From Deltaproteobacteria bacterium (GTDB lineage: Bacteria; Desulfobacterota; DSM-4660; Desulfatiglandales; HGW-15), in contig JAFGIC010000126.1 of assembly GCA_016929815.1 (NCBI GenBank), forward strand, positions 1 to 6,665: 6,665 nucleotides of DNA, read 5' to 3'. The notes below the pieces were generated by a model that was not told where the DNA came from, ran no database searches, and saw nothing but the letters and a program-made list of their open reading frames with translations. The position numbers and the translations under genes were made by a program. Of this stretch, positions 5,574-6,665 are shown one piece after another; positions within the stretch are counted from its first letter, which is position 1; the number at the start of each line of letters is the position of its first letter.

Positions 5574-5603
5574 CCATCCATAAATTCCTTCTTTATGGAT
5601 GGA
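5573..5603. repeat. Perfect 12-bp hairpin
   Basis: TCCATCCATAAA (5573-5584) pairs perfectly with TTTATGGATGGA (5592-5603) around a 7-base loop. No T tract follows on either strand, and it lies about 260 bases before the HEPN start. It could be a dispersed repeat, a binding site for a dimeric protein or a transcription insulator. Confidence 0.6.
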
Positions 5604-5696
5604 CACTAAATAAATATATTCCAGTTTCTACGATTGTCGTGCTGCGTAACAGGTTCACCTTTGTGATTATTCAGGAACAATATCTGATTATTCTCC

Positions 5697-5726
5697 TTGA
5701 CCAATCCGTAATAAATGACTTATTCT
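5697..5726 (+). promoter_or_regulatory. Candidate promoter of the HEPN/MNT pair
   Basis: TTGACC (5697-5702) and TATTCT (5721-5726) are separated by 18 bases. The -35 is strong (five of six) and the -10 modest (four of six). It would give a leader of about 130 bases. AT-rich DNA makes chance matches likely, so this is tentative. Confidence 0.3.
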
Positions 5727-5864
5727 TTCTCAGCTTTCCAAATATTAGAATAATGCAGAGAGTTCCAGTCCCAAATTTCAAATAGATCTTTTGGGAGATT
5801 ACAGACCCATGGAATGCGAAAAATGAGATAAGAAATTTCCTTTTAAAATGAAAGGAGATTGGTT

Positions 5865-6257
5865 ATGAAAAGGGATGAAATAGTAAAATATTGGATCGAT
5901 ATATCAGACAGGGATTTGCCTGTGATGGAGAGTCTGTTTAACGACGGGCATTATAGCTGGTCCCTATATATCGGCCATCTGATTCTTGAAAAAACTCTTA
6001 AGGCATATTTGGCTAAGAATAAAGAAGTTGCTATCCCTCACATACACCATCTTTTAAAACTGGCAAAAATGGCTGAATTGGAGTTGACTGAAGATCAAGA
6101 AAACTTTCTTTTAGAGGTTACGACATTCAATATACTCACCCGTTATCCTGATTATAAAGAATCGTTCAGGAAAAAGGCGACCGAATCTTATGCCGAAGAC
6201 TATATAAAAAGAATAAAGGAGTTCAGGCAATGGCTGATCAAAAAGATAGAAAGATAG
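5865..6257 (+). CDS. HEPN-domain protein, partner of MNT nucleotidyltransferase
   Basis: A 130-residue all-helical HEPN protein (COG2250/PF05168 type). Family features seen are the helix GHLILEKTLKAYLAKNKE (37-54), PHIHHLLKLA (58-67), and FNILTRYPDYK (88-98). HEPN proteins paired with small nucleotidyltransferases are often RNase toxins held inactive by the partner. The RNase form carries an Rx4-6H motif in the C-terminal half; after R93 there is no such histidine, so this copy may be non-catalytic or use other residues. AAAGGAGA with about seven bases of spacing selects the ATG at 5865 over a TTG two codons upstream. Its 3' end overlaps the MNT gene by 28 bases, so the two are translated together. 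The family and pairing are sure; toxicity is inferred. Confidence 0.88.
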   Translation: MKRDEIVKYWIDISDRDLPVMESLFNDGHYSWSLYIGHLILEKTLKAYLAKNKEVAIPHIHHLLKLAKMAELELTEDQENFLLEVTTFNILTRYPDYKESFRKKATESYAEDYIKRIKEFRQWLIKKIER

Positions 6258-6553
6258 TCTATCAGACAATCCGGAGATATATTGAGGTTCTTAGGCAAAA
6301 GCAGATCCCCATATGGCGGGTGTATCTGTTCGGATCATATGCCAAGAACATACAGCACCCAGACAGCGATATTGATCTGGCGGTTTTTTGGGATAAGGAA
6401 GATATAAACGGTTTTGATGAAAATCTTGAGCTAATGAAATTGACCAGGGATGTGGATCTGAAGATCGAACCGCATGCCTTTGCAAAAACGGATTTCGATG
6501 AACCTGACCCTTTTGTGAATGAGATTATCACCACGGGCGAAAGAATAATCTAA
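6230..6553 (+). CDS. Minimal nucleotidyltransferase (MNT), antitoxin type
   Basis: A 107-residue protein of the DNA polymerase beta superfamily. The signature GSX10DXD is complete: G35-S36, then D47 and D49 within SDIDLAVF. The third metal-binding carboxylate is probably D76 in VDLKIEP. In characterised HEPN/MNT pairs the MNT protein AMPylates its HEPN partner or otherwise silences it. Intact active-site residues suggest the enzyme is competent. The start ATG at 6230 has AAAGGAG eight bases upstream, inside the HEPN gene. The length is short for MntA-like proteins but normal for the minimal group. The family call is firm; the target is inferred from gene order. Confidence 0.9.
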   Translation: MADQKDRKIVYQTIRRYIEVLRQKQIPIWRVYLFGSYAKNIQHPDSDIDLAVFWDKEDINGFDENLELMKLTRDVDLKIEPHAFAKTDFDEPDPFVNEIITTGERII

Positions 6554-6575
6554 AACTAATCCAAAGGAACTTCCT

Positions 6576-6665
6576 ATGGCCCGAAAAAAGATTGCTGACG
6601 GAGCACCCGCTATTGATACGATAAAACCCAAAACAATTAAGCAACATTTCTATTTTGAACCCTAA
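6576..6665 (+). CDS. 29-codon frame, possible stopped ribbon-helix-helix protein
   Basis: AAAGGA (about 6563-6568) precedes an ATG at 6576, 22 bases after the MNT stop. The peptide begins MARKKIADGAPAI and ends KQHFYFEP before a TAA that is the last codon of the window. Its basic start and the KQHFYFEP segment resemble the disordered N-terminus and first strand of ribbon-helix-helix (CopG-like) antitoxins, in which a sequence about twice as long would follow. It may be a gene broken by a stop codon, or a short peptide gene. The resemblance is from memory and weak, and downstream sequence is not available. Confidence 0.35.
   Translation: MARKKIADGAPAIDTIKPKTIKQHFYFEP

Larger units (their letters stand above)
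5356..5864. other. 509-base intergenic region between divergent genes
   Basis: This region should hold the promoters of the zinc-ribbon gene (minus strand) and the HEPN/MNT pair (plus strand). I see no credible gene in it: the one long plus-strand frame here is antisense to the zinc-ribbon gene and runs into repeats. Structured elements cluster at 5497-5603 and are listed separately. The rest is AT-rich. Confidence 0.6.

Noticed and set aside
5859..5864. TTG start two codons upstream of the HEPN ATG
   Set aside because: It nearly touches the AAAGGAGA ribosome-binding site, while the ATG at 5865 has normal spacing.

Overview
The window looks like chromosomal DNA from a Gram-negative bacterium. 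The TonB-dependent outer-membrane receptor, the secreted EF-hand protein and the lipoprotein all imply an outer membrane. The zinc-ribbon gene contains a 'CPKCG...C..C.VI..KY' module that I associate with Desulfobacterota/Geobacter-like genomes. That lineage is an inference from family knowledge and is weakly held. Base composition looks moderate and mixed, and intergenic DNA is plentiful and rich in hairpins.

Layout. (1) Bases 1-2109 carry a TonB-dependent receptor whose N-terminus lies before the window; a terminator-like hairpin follows it. (2) Bases 2110-2938 hold no convincing gene but several inverted repeats, one imperfect direct repeat and the leader of the next gene. (3) Bases 2939-3406 encode an exported protein with three EF-hand calcium loops. 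(4) Bases 3450-3640 are a broken gene that keeps a good ribosome-binding site and the C-terminal tail of a SnoaL-like protein; a very strong intrinsic terminator follows at about 3724-3759. (5) Bases 3895-4776 encode an intact SnoaL-like (NTF2-fold) lipoprotein with its own probable promoter and a terminator. (6) Bases 4882-5355, on the minus strand, encode a soluble protein with three zinc ribbons. (7) Bases 5356-5864 are intergenic, with hairpins and a short tandem repeat. (8) Bases 5865-6257 and 6230-6553 form an overlapping HEPN/MNT nucleotidyltransferase pair of toxin-antitoxin type. (9) A 29-codon reading frame at 6576-6665 may be the stopped N-terminus of a ribbon-helix-helix-like protein.

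The part most worth attention is 1-4776. The EF-hand gene and the lipoprotein gene share a colinear untranslated leader: the matching block AGTCGGC starts exactly 72 bases before each ATG. The broken gene between them is a paralogue of the lipoprotein gene, as shown by the common PEPY.TFSET.SY tail. The EF-hand protein, the remnant and the lipoprotein also share Gly/Ala/Pro-rich linkers. This points to a small cell-envelope gene family expanded by local duplication next to a receptor. The receptor itself has a calcium-loop-like acidic insertion. A working hypothesis is an outer-membrane uptake or binding locus for a small hydrophobic or iron-complex ligand, with envelope-side helper proteins. 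The substrate cannot be read from the sequence.
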